The notes under the pieces are model-generated. The model saw only the letters and a list, made by a program, of their open reading frames with translations. It was not told the origin of the DNA and did no database searches. DNA of 21,521 nucleotides from an uncultured Porphyromonas sp. (GTDB taxonomy: Bacteria > Bacteroidota > Bacteroidia > Bacteroidales > Porphyromonadaceae), in assembly GCF_938039215.1 (NCBI RefSeq), contig NZ_CALHVI010000060.1:1-21521 (forward strand), given 5' to 3'. The position numbers and the translations under genes were made by a program. Numbering within the stretch: the stretch's first letter is position 1; the number at the start of each line of letters is the position of its first letter. Below are positions 14,135 to 21,521 of the stretch, one piece after another.

Positions 14135-14164
14135 TTTGCACTTCTAGTTATTTCCTTATTTTTG
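14135..14164 (+). promoter_or_regulatory. Promoter candidate for lipoprotein at 14412
   Basis: TTTG at 14135-14138 and TATTTTTG at 14157-14164 are 18 bp apart, close to the usual 19-21 bp for Bacteroidetes promoters. The -7 box is followed by CACC, as in the topB element. It predicts a leader of about 240 nt. Confidence 0.55.
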
Positions 14165-14411
14165 CACCGTATTAATCGAACTAAAAGCAGCAACTGGTTT
14201 CGGGAGTCATCGCAAGATTGCTCACCTTGGGAATAATATTCCCATCCCCCTCTCTCTTGGGATCAAATCCCTTTCTACAGCTAGGCTTTGCCCCCTCCTA
14301 TAGCTCCGCATTATCTCAATAGAAGCATGATCTTCTAAAGAGCGTAACAGAATTGCATGGTCTTTTGCGTTATTTTAGTGTGTCATGTACTACTACAAAC
14401 AATAAACTATT
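14165..14411 (+). other. Long untranslated leader of lipoprotein gene
   Basis: Nearly 250 bp without a gene. It contains the odd palindrome GGGAATAATATTCCC (14229-14243) and, 15 bp later, GGGAT-CAA-ATCCC (14259-14271). These could be RNA stems or operator sites. No riboswitch class is recognisable. Confidence 0.4.
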
Positions 14412-16229
14412 ATGAAGAAAAAAATGCAGCAGTTTCTGCTAGCGCTACTTGCTCCAGCTCTTCTCCTGTCTTCTTGTGGTCAGGAGAGTCCCAAGAAGCC
14501 GGCAGAAAAGCCTAAAAAAGAAGTAAAGCTTAATCTCTCCGCTGAAGTGCAACCAGCGGAAGGGCGTGCCATGGACTACAAGTTGGTAGCAGATCAAGTA
14601 AAGGCTACACTTGAGAATAAGACCAACATCGAAGTCCGCACGTACATCTTCGAAGGGAACAACCCCACTCCTATCTACAACGACAAGCTCGTCTGGAAGG
14701 TCGGAGCAGACAAGAAGACCCTAAAGTTTGATGGTAACGTCTACATCTCGACTACCCCCTCCAAGTCCTCCAAGCTCCGTCTCGTAGCCGTCATCGGGGA
14801 TGTATCAGGCGCAGCAGACCAGCTTACGGTCTACTCCTCATACACTCAAGGGCAGGTACTCCCCGTGCTATCTGGCAATCAAGTCACGAAGATCAATGTC
14901 CCCTATATCCTAGAGTCTACCCTCGAGTTTGACGGTTCTGGGAACTGGGAGATGGGTACCAGCTCTTCCAAGGGCTTCAAGCCCTATGGTCACTTCCTGC
15001 GCGTGAAGATCAACAACAAGACGAAGCAGAATGTCACGATCAAGGGTATCTCTAGCGTAGGACTCCTTGCTGAGAGCGCTACACTAAGTGTACTCGCCTC
15101 TGGGAATAAGGTCACGGGACGAAAGGAGTATGATTCTCCTATGGAGTTCAAGCTCTCTAAGAAGATCGTCGTCCCAGCTGGAAAGACATCTACAGAAAGC
15201 GTCCTCCTTTGGGTCCCCAAGATCGGTAACAAGAACAGCTACAGCCTAGACTTGGTGACAGAAGAAAACCAGGAGTTTACCCCCTACTACTCCGTGATGA
15301 ATGTCACTAAGGATCCCAATCAGCTCAAGAATGGAGCAATCTACACAACTGTAATCTCTCTCCACAAGACCGAGTTCCTCAATCCTCTGAGCCTCCTCTC
15401 CGAAGATGTCATGAATAGAGAAGGAACGGACTTCGTAAACCTGCGCCATAAGTTCAAGCTCCACGATCTCTCGATCTACAATGGCCCTGGGAAGGTCGGA
15501 TACTTCCTCCGAAAGGATGGTTACGATCGCTTCTTCAAGGAAAAGACCTATCCCAGCACAGGCTCCATCAAGTGGCACCTGCCAGACGAATATGAATGGA
15601 ACTCCATCCGATACAATCCTGAGAAGGAATTCCTCAAGGGATACGTGGACTATGAAGGTACCATCCCTGTCAAGGTTGGTCTAGGGGCAAAGTACTACTG
15701 GAAGACTGTAGCCTACCAGATTCACGTCCCAGAAGCGGCTAAGTCAACCTACTACTATAACCCAGAGTGGCCTAAGGCACCTATCCTCAATAATGGACAT
15801 TCCTTCTATGCTCTCTCCTATGGGAAGACCAACGTGTCTAATGCAAACTTCCCAGCAGAGACGACCAATGACAATCGCTTTGCTTTCCGCTATTCAGTCT
15901 ACGAGGATAGCCTAGTCATCACCTGCTCGCCCGTTGGCCTCAAGGATATCAAGGTGAAGGATCTCCCCAATCACCCTGTCTTCTGCAGCCCTGGTACGGT
16001 AAAGCGTACTCTTCCCTTCTACGGGATTTCAAAGATTGCTCCTGAATACATGGTTAAGGACACCATAGGTGGTAAGCCAGGTAATGTACGTATTGTAGAC
16101 TTTGTGACGGGCACTAAGCACACCGATGGTATCCCCAAGATTGCCTCCTTCAGTGCTTGCCGTTGCTACATCCTTCCTTACGAATTTCCACATGCCTTCC
16201 CTGTTGCTCTCTTCAAGGAAGTCAAGTAA
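14412..16229 (+). CDS. Large lipoprotein, possible fimbrillin-like surface protein
   Basis: A 605-residue exported lipoprotein. The signal peptide MKKKMQQFLLALLAPALLLSSC places the acylated cysteine at C22, followed by GQESPKKPAEKPKKE, a charged, Pro/Lys-rich tether. Residues about 38-140 (LNLSAEVQPAEGRAMDYKL, then VRTYIFEG) have the feel of the N-terminal domain of Bacteroidetes fimbrillin or fimbrial-tip proteins, a loose resemblance only. Later come NPLSLLSEDVM, WHLPDEYEWNSI (W388 and W396), FAFRYSVYED and a cysteine-bearing end ACRCYILPYEF. This order parallels the minus-strand lipoprotein at 6653-8905, so I infer distant homology. The protein is probably anchored in the outer membrane; the S-D-D signal of its relative is absent. 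It is monocistronic, between its own promoter and two terminator hairpins. Confidence 0.85.
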   Translation: MKKKMQQFLLALLAPALLLSSCGQESPKKPAEKPKKEVKLNLSAEVQPAEGRAMDYKLVADQVKATLENKTNIEVRTYIFEGNNPTPIYNDKLVWKVGADKKTLKFDGNVYISTTPSKSSKLRLVAVIGDVSGAADQLTVYSSYTQGQVLPVLSGNQVTKINVPYILESTLEFDGSGNWEMGTSSSKGFKPYGHFLRVKINNKTKQNVTIKGISSVGLLAESATLSVLASGNKVTGRKEYDSPMEFKLSKKIVVPAGKTSTESVLLWVPKIGNKNSYSLDLVTEENQEFTPYYSVMNVTKDPNQLKNGAIYTTVISLHKTEFLNPLSLLSEDVMNREGTDFVNLRHKFKLHDLSIYNGPGKVGYFLRKDGYDRFFKEKTYPSTGSIKWHLPDEYEWNSIRYNPEKEFLKGYVDYEGTIPVKVGLGAKYYWKTVAYQIHVPEAAKSTYYYNPEWPKAPILNNGHSFYALSYGKTNVSNANFPAETTNDNRFAFRYSVYEDSLVITCSPVGLKDIKVKDLPNHPVFCSPGTVKRTLPFYGISKIAPEYMVKDTIGGKPGNVRIVDFVTGTKHTDGIPKIASFSACRCYILPYEFPHAFPVALFKEVK

Positions 16230-16256
16230 AAGAAGGCCTCAAGAACTTCTAATCAA

Positions 16257-16281
16257 GCAGTAGGAGCTGGGCTCCTACTGC
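16257..16281 (+). terminator. First hairpin after lipoprotein gene
   Basis: GCAGTAGGAGC (16257-16267) and GCTCCTACTGC (16271-16281) form an 11-bp perfect stem with loop TGG, 27 nt after the stop. No U-tract follows, so it may act with the larger hairpin downstream. Confidence 0.6.
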
Positions 16282-16294
16282 TACTGCTCCCAAT

Positions 16295-16345
16295 AAAAGA
16301 CCCCGCCGGTGTCATCTCTCGGAGATGACACCGGCGGGGTCTTTT
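16295..16345. terminator. Bidirectional terminator between lipoprotein gene and rnr
   Basis: Perfect 24-bp arms at 16295-16318 and 16322-16345, outer ends AAAAGACCCC / GGGGTCTTTT, loop TCG. Terminal A4 and T4 give a U-run on either strand, so it serves both convergent genes. It lies 30 nt beyond the rnr stop codon. Confidence 0.88.
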
Positions 16346-16375
16346 AGCTTTGGCTAGAGTAGACGAATGCGTCTA

Positions 16376-18637
16376 CTAGTATCTACGCCCTCGAGGCTTC
16401 TGCACGGGGCTAGTGAGGTCTTCGGCTAAGGCGAAGTCCAGCTGCTTACGAGCTAGATCAGCCTGAGCCACGACAATGTCGATCTTATCCCCAAGGCAGA
16501 AGGTGCGCCCCGTATGGCGACCTACAAGGCGGAAGTTCGTCTCATCGTAGACATAGTAGTCATCGGAGAGATCACGAGCAGGGACAAGACCTTCGCACTT
16601 ATTCTCCTCAAGCTCGACATAGATGCCCCAGTCAGCAAGCCCCGTGATCACACCTGAGAAGGTCTGACCAAGACGAGGGATCATGTACTCTACCTGCTTG
16701 TACTTGATCGAAGCTCGCTCGGCTGTCGCTGCCAGCGACTCCATATCCGAGGCATGATCACACTGCTCCTCGAGAGCAGAAGTATCGACCGAAGGCTTAC
16801 CCTCTATAAGGTAGCGGATCAGCAGACGGTGCACCATCAAGTCTGGATAGCGACGAATGGGCGAAGTGAAGTGCGTGTAGCTCTCGAAGCCTAGTCCGTA
16901 GTGCCCGATATGCGCAGTCGTATAGCGAGCCTTTGCCATGGATCGGATTGCAAGCATAGTGAGCATATCCTCTTCGGGCTTACCCTGGATATCGGAGAGA
17001 AGTTGATTAAGGCTCTTGGCAATAGCGTCTGCCCCACCCTCTGTCTTCAGCTTGTAACCAAAGCGGTGAACGAAGTCAGCCAAAGAGCGAAGTTTCTCCT
17101 CATCGGGTGCTTCATGAATACGGTAGACAAACGCAGGCTTTCCCCTGAGGTTAAGGGCGGGTGTGATATCTCTGCGTGCTGGCTCGGCGATGCGCTCCGC
17201 TACGGTACGATTCGCTAGAAGCATAAACTCTTCGATGAGCTGGTGAGCGGGCTTGCTTTCCTTGATCTGGACGGCGATGGGCTTACCTTCTTCGTCCAGC
17301 TCAAAGCGCACTTCGGGGCGATCAAAAGCAATGCTTCCTCGCTCGAAGCGACGAGCACGAAGGCATTGTGCTAGGCGATGTAAGCTAAGGATAGCTTCGG
17401 CATGATCACCCTTCCCTGTATCGATGATCTCTTGAGCCTCCTCATAGGTGAAACGACGCTGGCTGCGGATCACCGTGCGGGCGATACGTGCCGAGCGAAG
17501 ATGAGCTTCTTCGTCGAGCTGGAAGATACAGCTATACGCATACTTATCTTCATCGGGACGGAGCGAACAAAGGAAGTTACTCAGTCGCTCAGGAAGCATC
17601 GGGATGGTTCGGTCTACGAGGTAGACGCTAGTAGCTCGCTTGTAAGCCTCATCATCGATGATGCTCCCCGGCTGAACATAGTGACTCACGTCAGCGATAT
17701 GTACACCTACTTCATAGAGTCCATCAGGAAGCTGACGGAAGGACAAGGCATCATCGAAGTCCTTAGCATCCTTCGGGTCGATCGTACAAGTAAGTACGCC
17801 ACGGAAGTCTTCACGATGCTGAAGCTCCTCATCTGTGATGGCTTCAGAAAGTGCTTCGGCTACACGCTCTACTTCTTCGGGATAGCTGTAGGGCAACCCG
17901 AATTCTGCTAGGATCGCATGCATCTCCGTGGTGTTGTCCCCAGCTTTACCGAGGATGTCAATGACTTCACCTCGGGGATTCTTACTCTTAGGATCCCAGC
18001 CCGTGATACGGATGAGGACCTTATCTCGGCTCGTTGCTCCCATCGTCTTATCCTCGGGGATGAAGACATCCTGACGGAGTTCCTTGTTCAAGGTAACGAA
18101 GAATGCGTAGCCACGAGCAAGCTGAAGGCTCCCGACATAGGTAGCGGGGCGACGCTCGAGAATATCAGTGATCTGAAGACGTTTGTATTCGCCACGACGA
18201 TTCTTGACGAAGGAGACGGCGACACGGTCACCATGCAGAGCGGTCGATAGAGCTCGCTCGGTAAGCGGCATCGTCTCTAGCTCTGGATCATCGGGGATAA
18301 ATGAGGGGCGACCACCTCGGTAATCGAAGCGACCCTCAAGGCGAGCGGTACGTGCTCCACCTCGGACAAAGCGACCAGGTTCTACTTGTTCGATCTCTCC
18401 CGTCTCGGCCATCTCGACCAAAGCTTGATAGATCGCTCGCTTCTGTCCCATGTTTGTCTTGCCAAAGGCATAACAAACCTGCTTGTAGTTTAAGACTCGC
18501 CCTTCATTCTCCTCGAACACAAGGCGAGCAACACGAAGGATGTCCCTTCGATTGATTTGTCGACCTTCGCCCGAAGGGGTCTTTCCCTTCTTTGGCTTCT
18601 TAGGCGAAGTGACGGTCTTATTTTTCTTACTCATCAT
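16376..18637 (-). CDS. rnr: Ribonuclease R (RNB family 3'-5' exoribonuclease)
   Basis: A 753-residue processive 3'-5' exoribonuclease that degrades structured RNA and helps in rRNA and tmRNA quality control. In order: a Lys-rich tail (residues 1-25), a winged-helix-like segment, cold-shock domains, the RNB domain and a C-terminal S1 domain (GQTFSGVITGLADWGIYVEL). The metal-binding aspartates D287, D293, D295 and D296 in TIDPKDAKDFDDAL have the same spacing as in E. coli RNase R. HFTSPIRRYPDLMVHRLL is another RNB hallmark. The reading frame opens further upstream at 18694, but those 19 extra residues (LSGYYLYYY) look untranslated and overlap promoter-like sequence, so I chose the MMSKKNK start; the second ATG at 18634 is equally possible. 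It is convergent with the lipoprotein gene. Confidence 0.93.
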   Translation of the reverse strand: MMSKKNKTVTSPKKPKKGKTPSGEGRQINRRDILRVARLVFEENEGRVLNYKQVCYAFGKTNMGQKRAIYQALVEMAETGEIEQVEPGRFVRGGARTARLEGRFDYRGGRPSFIPDDPELETMPLTERALSTALHGDRVAVSFVKNRRGEYKRLQITDILERRPATYVGSLQLARGYAFFVTLNKELRQDVFIPEDKTMGATSRDKVLIRITGWDPKSKNPRGEVIDILGKAGDNTTEMHAILAEFGLPYSYPEEVERVAEALSEAITDEELQHREDFRGVLTCTIDPKDAKDFDDALSFRQLPDGLYEVGVHIADVSHYVQPGSIIDDEAYKRATSVYLVDRTIPMLPERLSNFLCSLRPDEDKYAYSCIFQLDEEAHLRSARIARTVIRSQRRFTYEEAQEIIDTGKGDHAEAILSLHRLAQCLRARRFERGSIAFDRPEVRFELDEEGKPIAVQIKESKPAHQLIEEFMLLANRTVAERIAEPARRDITPALNLRGKPAFVYRIHEAPDEEKLRSLADFVHRFGYKLKTEGGADAIAKSLNQLLSDIQGKPEEDMLTMLAIRSMAKARYTTAHIGHYGLGFESYTHFTSPIRRYPDLMVHRLLIRYLIEGKPSVDTSALEEQCDHASDMESLAATAERASIKYKQVEYMIPRLGQTFSGVITGLADWGIYVELEENKCEGLVPARDLSDDYYVYDETNFRLVGRHTGRTFCLGDKIDIVVAQADLARKQLDFALAEDLTSPVQKPRGRRY

Positions 18638-18655
18638 TCTATAATAATAAAGGTA

Positions 18656-18672
18656 GTACCCAGACAGGGTAC
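18656..18672 (-). promoter_or_regulatory. Palindrome in the rnr promoter region
   Basis: GTACCC-AGACA-GGGTAC is a 17-bp interrupted palindrome. On the minus strand a TTTG (18675-18672) and a TACCTTTA (18655-18648, last base off consensus) flank it at 16 bp. It could be a repressor site between promoter boxes, or a hairpin if transcription begins upstream. Confidence 0.4.
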
Positions 18673-18794
18673 AAATGAGCTTCGCCCCTAGCATAGAGTC
18701 GCTCCATGAAGGAGGACGCTATGCCAGAGGGAGAACTCAGGATAAGGATGTGTAGATGTCTGATGAGTAGAGAAGTTCGTCGTCTCCGTCGGGA

Positions 18795-19520
18795 CTAAGC
18801 CTCTACGGGGATGACCAACTTATAGCCCTTGCCATGGACATTCTTGATCTCGACGCGCTCATCTGCGTCAAGCATGCGGCGGAGCTTAGTCACATAGACA
18901 TCCATACTGCGCTGACTGAACGAGCTATCATGCCCGCCAGCAGGCTCAGTGATTCCCCAGATGACGTTGAGCGCATGTCCACGCTCGAGCGTCTGATTGG
19001 CGAAAAGACAGAGGAGCGAAAGTAGCTCACACTCCTTAGTCGTAAGACGACGGGACTGCTCACCGAGCGAAAGCGTCTGCGTCGTCGTGTTGAAGACATA
19101 GCGACCGATCTGATAGACGCGCTGAGGTTCTTTGTCACCCTCGTGCTTGACAGTGCGTCTTAGGATCGCTTCGATACGAAGGAGCAGCTCCTCCATACTG
19201 AATGGCTTCGTGATGTAATCGTCAGCACCGGAGCGGAAGCCCTCTAGTACATTCTCTCTCATACCTAGAGCGGTGAGGAAGATGATGGGTACATCTGACG
19301 AAAGGCTACGGATGTCCTTAGCGAGAGTCAACCCATCACGCTTAGGCATCATGATATCCAGGAGGCAGAGGTCGTACTTCGCACTCTTGAAGGCTTCCCA
19401 CCCTTGGTCTCCATCGGTACAGAGGGTGACGGCGAACTTCTTGCTCTGAAGGAGCTCCTGAAGGATTGTCCCAAGGTTCTCTTCATCCTCGCAGAGGAGG
19501 ATCTTTACTGGTTCGTCCAT
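18795..19520 (-). CDS. rprY: OmpR/PhoB-type response regulator, RprY-like
   Basis: A 241-residue response regulator. The receiver domain (residues about 5-120) has the acidic pair E11-D12, phosphoacceptor D55 in CLLDIMMPKRDG, T83 and K105 (ITKPF). The C-terminal winged helix (about 138-240) contains LTTKECELLSLL and SMDVYVTKLRRMLD...IKNVHGKGYKLVIP. Overall it resembles RprY of Bacteroides and Porphyromonas, which has been tied to envelope and oxidative-stress responses. The cognate kinase gene lies upstream on the same strand with a 100-bp gap, so co-transcription is likely. That gap contains the palindrome TAACG-TT-CGTTA (19532-19543), 12 bp before the start codon. Assignment to RprY rather than another OmpR member is from memory of the family. 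Confidence 0.9.
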   Translation of the reverse strand: MDEPVKILLCEDEENLGTILQELLQSKKFAVTLCTDGDQGWEAFKSAKYDLCLLDIMMPKRDGLTLAKDIRSLSSDVPIIFLTALGMRENVLEGFRSGADDYITKPFSMEELLLRIEAILRRTVKHEGDKEPQRVYQIGRYVFNTTTQTLSLGEQSRRLTTKECELLSLLCLFANQTLERGHALNVIWGITEPAGGHDSSFSQRSMDVYVTKLRRMLDADERVEIKNVHGKGYKLVIPVEA

Positions 19521-19531
19521 AGTAGCAGTAT

Positions 19532-19543
19532 TAACGTTCGTTA
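19532..19543. promoter_or_regulatory. 12-bp palindrome before response-regulator start
   Basis: TAACGTTCGTTA has 5-bp arms around TT. It lies in the AT-rich 100-bp spacer between kinase and regulator genes and could be an autoregulatory site. No TAnnTTTG element is found in the spacer. Confidence 0.3.
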
Positions 19544-19620
19544 GTGAATATTACGCTGGAAATATATTGATTAAGTTAACCTAATATCTATCCTTAGTTC
19601 TTACACATTGTTTATAAGGG

Positions 19621-21162
19621 CTACTCCATCTCCGAAGCTGGGAGGTGGATGATCATCTTGGTGCCGACACCGAGGGTACTCTCAGCGGTGATCGTACCAC
19701 CGCATTGGCGGATGACGGAGGTGACGTAAGCTAGGCCGAGACCGAAGCCTCTCACCTCGTATTTATTCCCCGAAGAGACTCGGTAGAAGCGGTCGAAGAC
19801 CCGCTTTAGTTCTTTTTTCTCCATCCCGATCCCATTATCTTCGATGGTGATGCAGATCATGCCGTCTTCGTCCTTGGTACGAATAGCCAGCTGAAGAGGT
19901 TCTCCAGGCTTGCTGTACTTGACGGCATTGTCTAGGAGGTTGAAGAAGACATTGGAGAGGTGGATGGAATTCCCCCGCACCCAAGTATTGATCGCATCGA
20001 GATCAAGGATGAGGTCGCCTCCGCGCTGCTGGGCGTGGAAGGTATAAATCTCCGCTACGGGGAGCAGAAGTTCGTTGACATCAAGGAAATCTACTGGGAA
20101 CTTCCCCGACTCACCATCTAGCAGAGAGAATTGAAGGACCTTGTCGATGAGGAACTTCATCCGCTGCGTCTCCAGTCCGATGATCGAGAGTGCCTCCCGT
20201 ACCTTAGGATTCATGCCGCCACTGCCCGAAAGGTTCTGCCCGAGCGAACGGGTAGAGAGCAGGATGGTACTGACGGGAGTCTTCAGCTCGTGGGTCATAT
20301 TGTTGATGAAGCTCGTTCGCTGCGAGGAGAAGCTCATATGTTTGAGCAAGACTCCAAGGGCTGAGAAGCCCAGAATAAGCACGATGACCGTGGAGACTAA
20401 GCTCGGGAAGGCGAGGCGCATGACCTCGGCTTTCGTCGGAGCGATGTCCATGGAGATCTTCATGAAGGGGCGACCTTCGTTCGTGCCATCGGTGGGGACG
20501 AAGAGGTGCTGGGTGATCGTATTCTGCTCCTCCCAGCTTCTTCCCATGTCCATCACAGGAGGTCGGTACTCGTAGAGCAAGTTGCCCTCGGAGTCATAGA
20601 GGGCCATTTGGTAGGGGCCACAAAGCTCCTTGCTATCGAGGTGCTCACGGATGAGGCTCTTGAGCAAGCGGATGTTCACCATCTGTGGGATACTATCCCG
20701 AGCGTAGCTGTCGTAGACGAACTTCAGGATATGTCTATCCAGCGAGTGAAGATCGGAGAAATAGGCGTGCACCAACCAGTCCGATGGGCGGTAATCGAAG
20801 CGACAAGCGTCGCCTTGTTGAGGCACTTTGAGGTAGAAGCGATTGCTATCGATGGCCTTTTCTACGGCCAGCGTGTCGAGCTTTGTTCGTGTCCAGATGT
20901 CGAAGTCAGCGACAGAAGAGGGGAGGAATTCGCTATCGGCAAAGCGATCATTTTCACGAAGGAGTCCGCGATTGAGGTAGCGGATAAGTTCGCGCACTTG
21001 AAGTTCTTGGGCTACGCTACTCATAGCGTCCTTCATCTGGATGCGCATGGTCTCCTTTCTCAGCGAAAGCACTCGACCATAGTACTCATACTGCACCCAA
21101 GAAAGGAGTCCATAGGCCGAGATCAAGGCCGTGATGATGATCCAGATGACTCGTTTTCTCAT
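19621..21162 (-). CDS. rprX: Sensor histidine kinase, RprX-like
   Basis: A 513-residue membrane sensor kinase. The first transmembrane helix is at residues about 4-24, then a periplasmic sensor region to about 254, a second helix at 255-273, and the HisKA domain with H291 in NNMTHELKTPVSTI. The ATPase domain has the N box (FFNLLDNAVKYS, N412), the G1 box DNGIGM, the F box VFDRFYR and G2 GFGLGL. It probably phosphorylates the regulator encoded next. The frame remains open to 21309, but the extra 49 codons span a consensus -7 element and lack conserved features, so I set the start at ATG 21162, where the transmembrane helix begins. The sensed signal is unknown. Confidence 0.9.
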   Translation of the reverse strand: MRKRVIWIIITALISAYGLLSWVQYEYYGRVLSLRKETMRIQMKDAMSSVAQELQVRELIRYLNRGLLRENDRFADSEFLPSSVADFDIWTRTKLDTLAVEKAIDSNRFYLKVPQQGDACRFDYRPSDWLVHAYFSDLHSLDRHILKFVYDSYARDSIPQMVNIRLLKSLIREHLDSKELCGPYQMALYDSEGNLLYEYRPPVMDMGRSWEEQNTITQHLFVPTDGTNEGRPFMKISMDIAPTKAEVMRLAFPSLVSTVIVLILGFSALGVLLKHMSFSSQRTSFINNMTHELKTPVSTILLSTRSLGQNLSGSGGMNPKVREALSIIGLETQRMKFLIDKVLQFSLLDGESGKFPVDFLDVNELLLPVAEIYTFHAQQRGGDLILDLDAINTWVRGNSIHLSNVFFNLLDNAVKYSKPGEPLQLAIRTKDEDGMICITIEDNGIGMEKKELKRVFDRFYRVSSGNKYEVRGFGLGLAYVTSVIRQCGGTITAESTLGVGTKMIIHLPASEME

Positions 21163-21218
21163 GATCGAAGCTTGTGGAAGGCCGACCTCTAAGCACTGCC
21201 TTTCCTTGTTATTATGTG

Positions 21219-21226
21219 CAAAGATA
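21219..21226 (-). promoter_or_regulatory. -7 promoter element for the two-component operon
   Basis: Minus-strand TATCTTTG, followed by CACA, fits TAnnTTTG and lies 57 bp before the kinase ATG. Its place inside the longer open frame supports the start chosen at 21162. No TTTG partner is visible. Confidence 0.55.
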
Positions 21227-21388
21227 AGCATTTCTCTTTGCGTTTTAACATTTGCCACCACGCTACGTGCGCACAAAGTCCGAATACTTCGGTTGGGAAG
21301 AACCAGCACTTAGCGGGGCAAATTCTTCGACTTCCGAGGAGAAGAACAATTCCCTTCGATCGCATCTCATAATACCTCCCTTCAGAAG

Positions 21389-21521
21389 TAATATAACATT
21401 CGCCGAAAAATAATATAACATTCCGTCAAAAGTAATATAACATTCGGGCGAATGTTATATAACATTTCATCGGAAGTAATATTACTTTCCAAGAGAACTG
21501 CAATGACTTCCCAGCGGAAGC
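21389..21521. repeat. Tandem array with 22-bp period, running off the window
   Basis: The 13-mer TAATATAACATTC occurs at 21389, 21411 and 21433, then as TTATATAACATTT at 21455 and TAATATTACTTTC at 21477, always 22 bp apart. The 9-bp intervals vary (GCCGAAAAA, CGTCAAAAG, GGGCGAATG, CATCGGAAG). A decayed unit at 21499 is followed by CAGCGGAAG, so the array reaches the window edge. It is AT-rich, non-coding, and begins 163 bp upstream of the kinase -7 element. Confidence 0.85.

Noticed and set aside
18638..18694. Extended N-terminus for RNase R
   Set aside because: The 19 codons encode an atypical LSGYYLYYY stretch and coincide with promoter-like boxes and a palindrome; the family N-terminus fits the MSKK start.
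21389..21521. CRISPR array
   Set aside because: The 13-bp repeats and 9-bp intervals are too short, and the repeats decay along the array.

Overview
The window looks like chromosomal DNA of a Bacteroidales bacterium, most likely Porphyromonas or a close relative. The evidence is the glutamate dehydrogenase, which closely resembles the Porphyromonas gingivalis enzyme as I remember it, an RprX/RprY-type two-component pair, Bacteroidetes-type TAnnTTTG (-7) promoter elements before most genes, a near absence of Shine-Dalgarno sites, and a lipoprotein with an S-D-D surface-export-like signal. No database search was possible; all family names come from reading motifs.

Layout, left to right: a partial array of 23-bp palindromic units (1-56); topB (TTG start); rbfA with an FtsX/LolC-like permease in one short operon; a 570-bp gap holding a near-consensus promoter; gdhA and a strong terminator; a 750-bp gene-free stretch with degenerate ~31-38 bp repeats; a large minus-strand surface lipoprotein; a small outer-membrane barrel protein; a second copy of the 23-bp-period array (10150-10235); yicC; a convergent pyruvoyl-dependent arginine decarboxylase; a TetR regulator plus fabG operon; a 530-bp gap with a nested inverted repeat; a second large lipoprotein that seems distantly related to the first; then, all on the minus strand, rnr (RNase R), the response regulator and its histidine kinase. 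A different tandem array (22-bp period) begins at 21389 and runs to the window end.

Most genes are housekeeping: DNA topology, ribosome maturation, RNA decay, fatty-acid elongation, glutamate catabolism and envelope signalling. The accessory content is the two lipoproteins, the barrel protein and the intergenic repeats. No phage, insertion sequence, tRNA, rRNA or CRISPR array was seen. The most unusual signals are three kinds of short-period intergenic repeat. Two copies of the 23-bp palindromic array can be aligned at about 84% identity over 56 bp, which points to a dispersed element. Convergent gene pairs are separated by unusually long perfect hairpins (21 and 24 bp arms).
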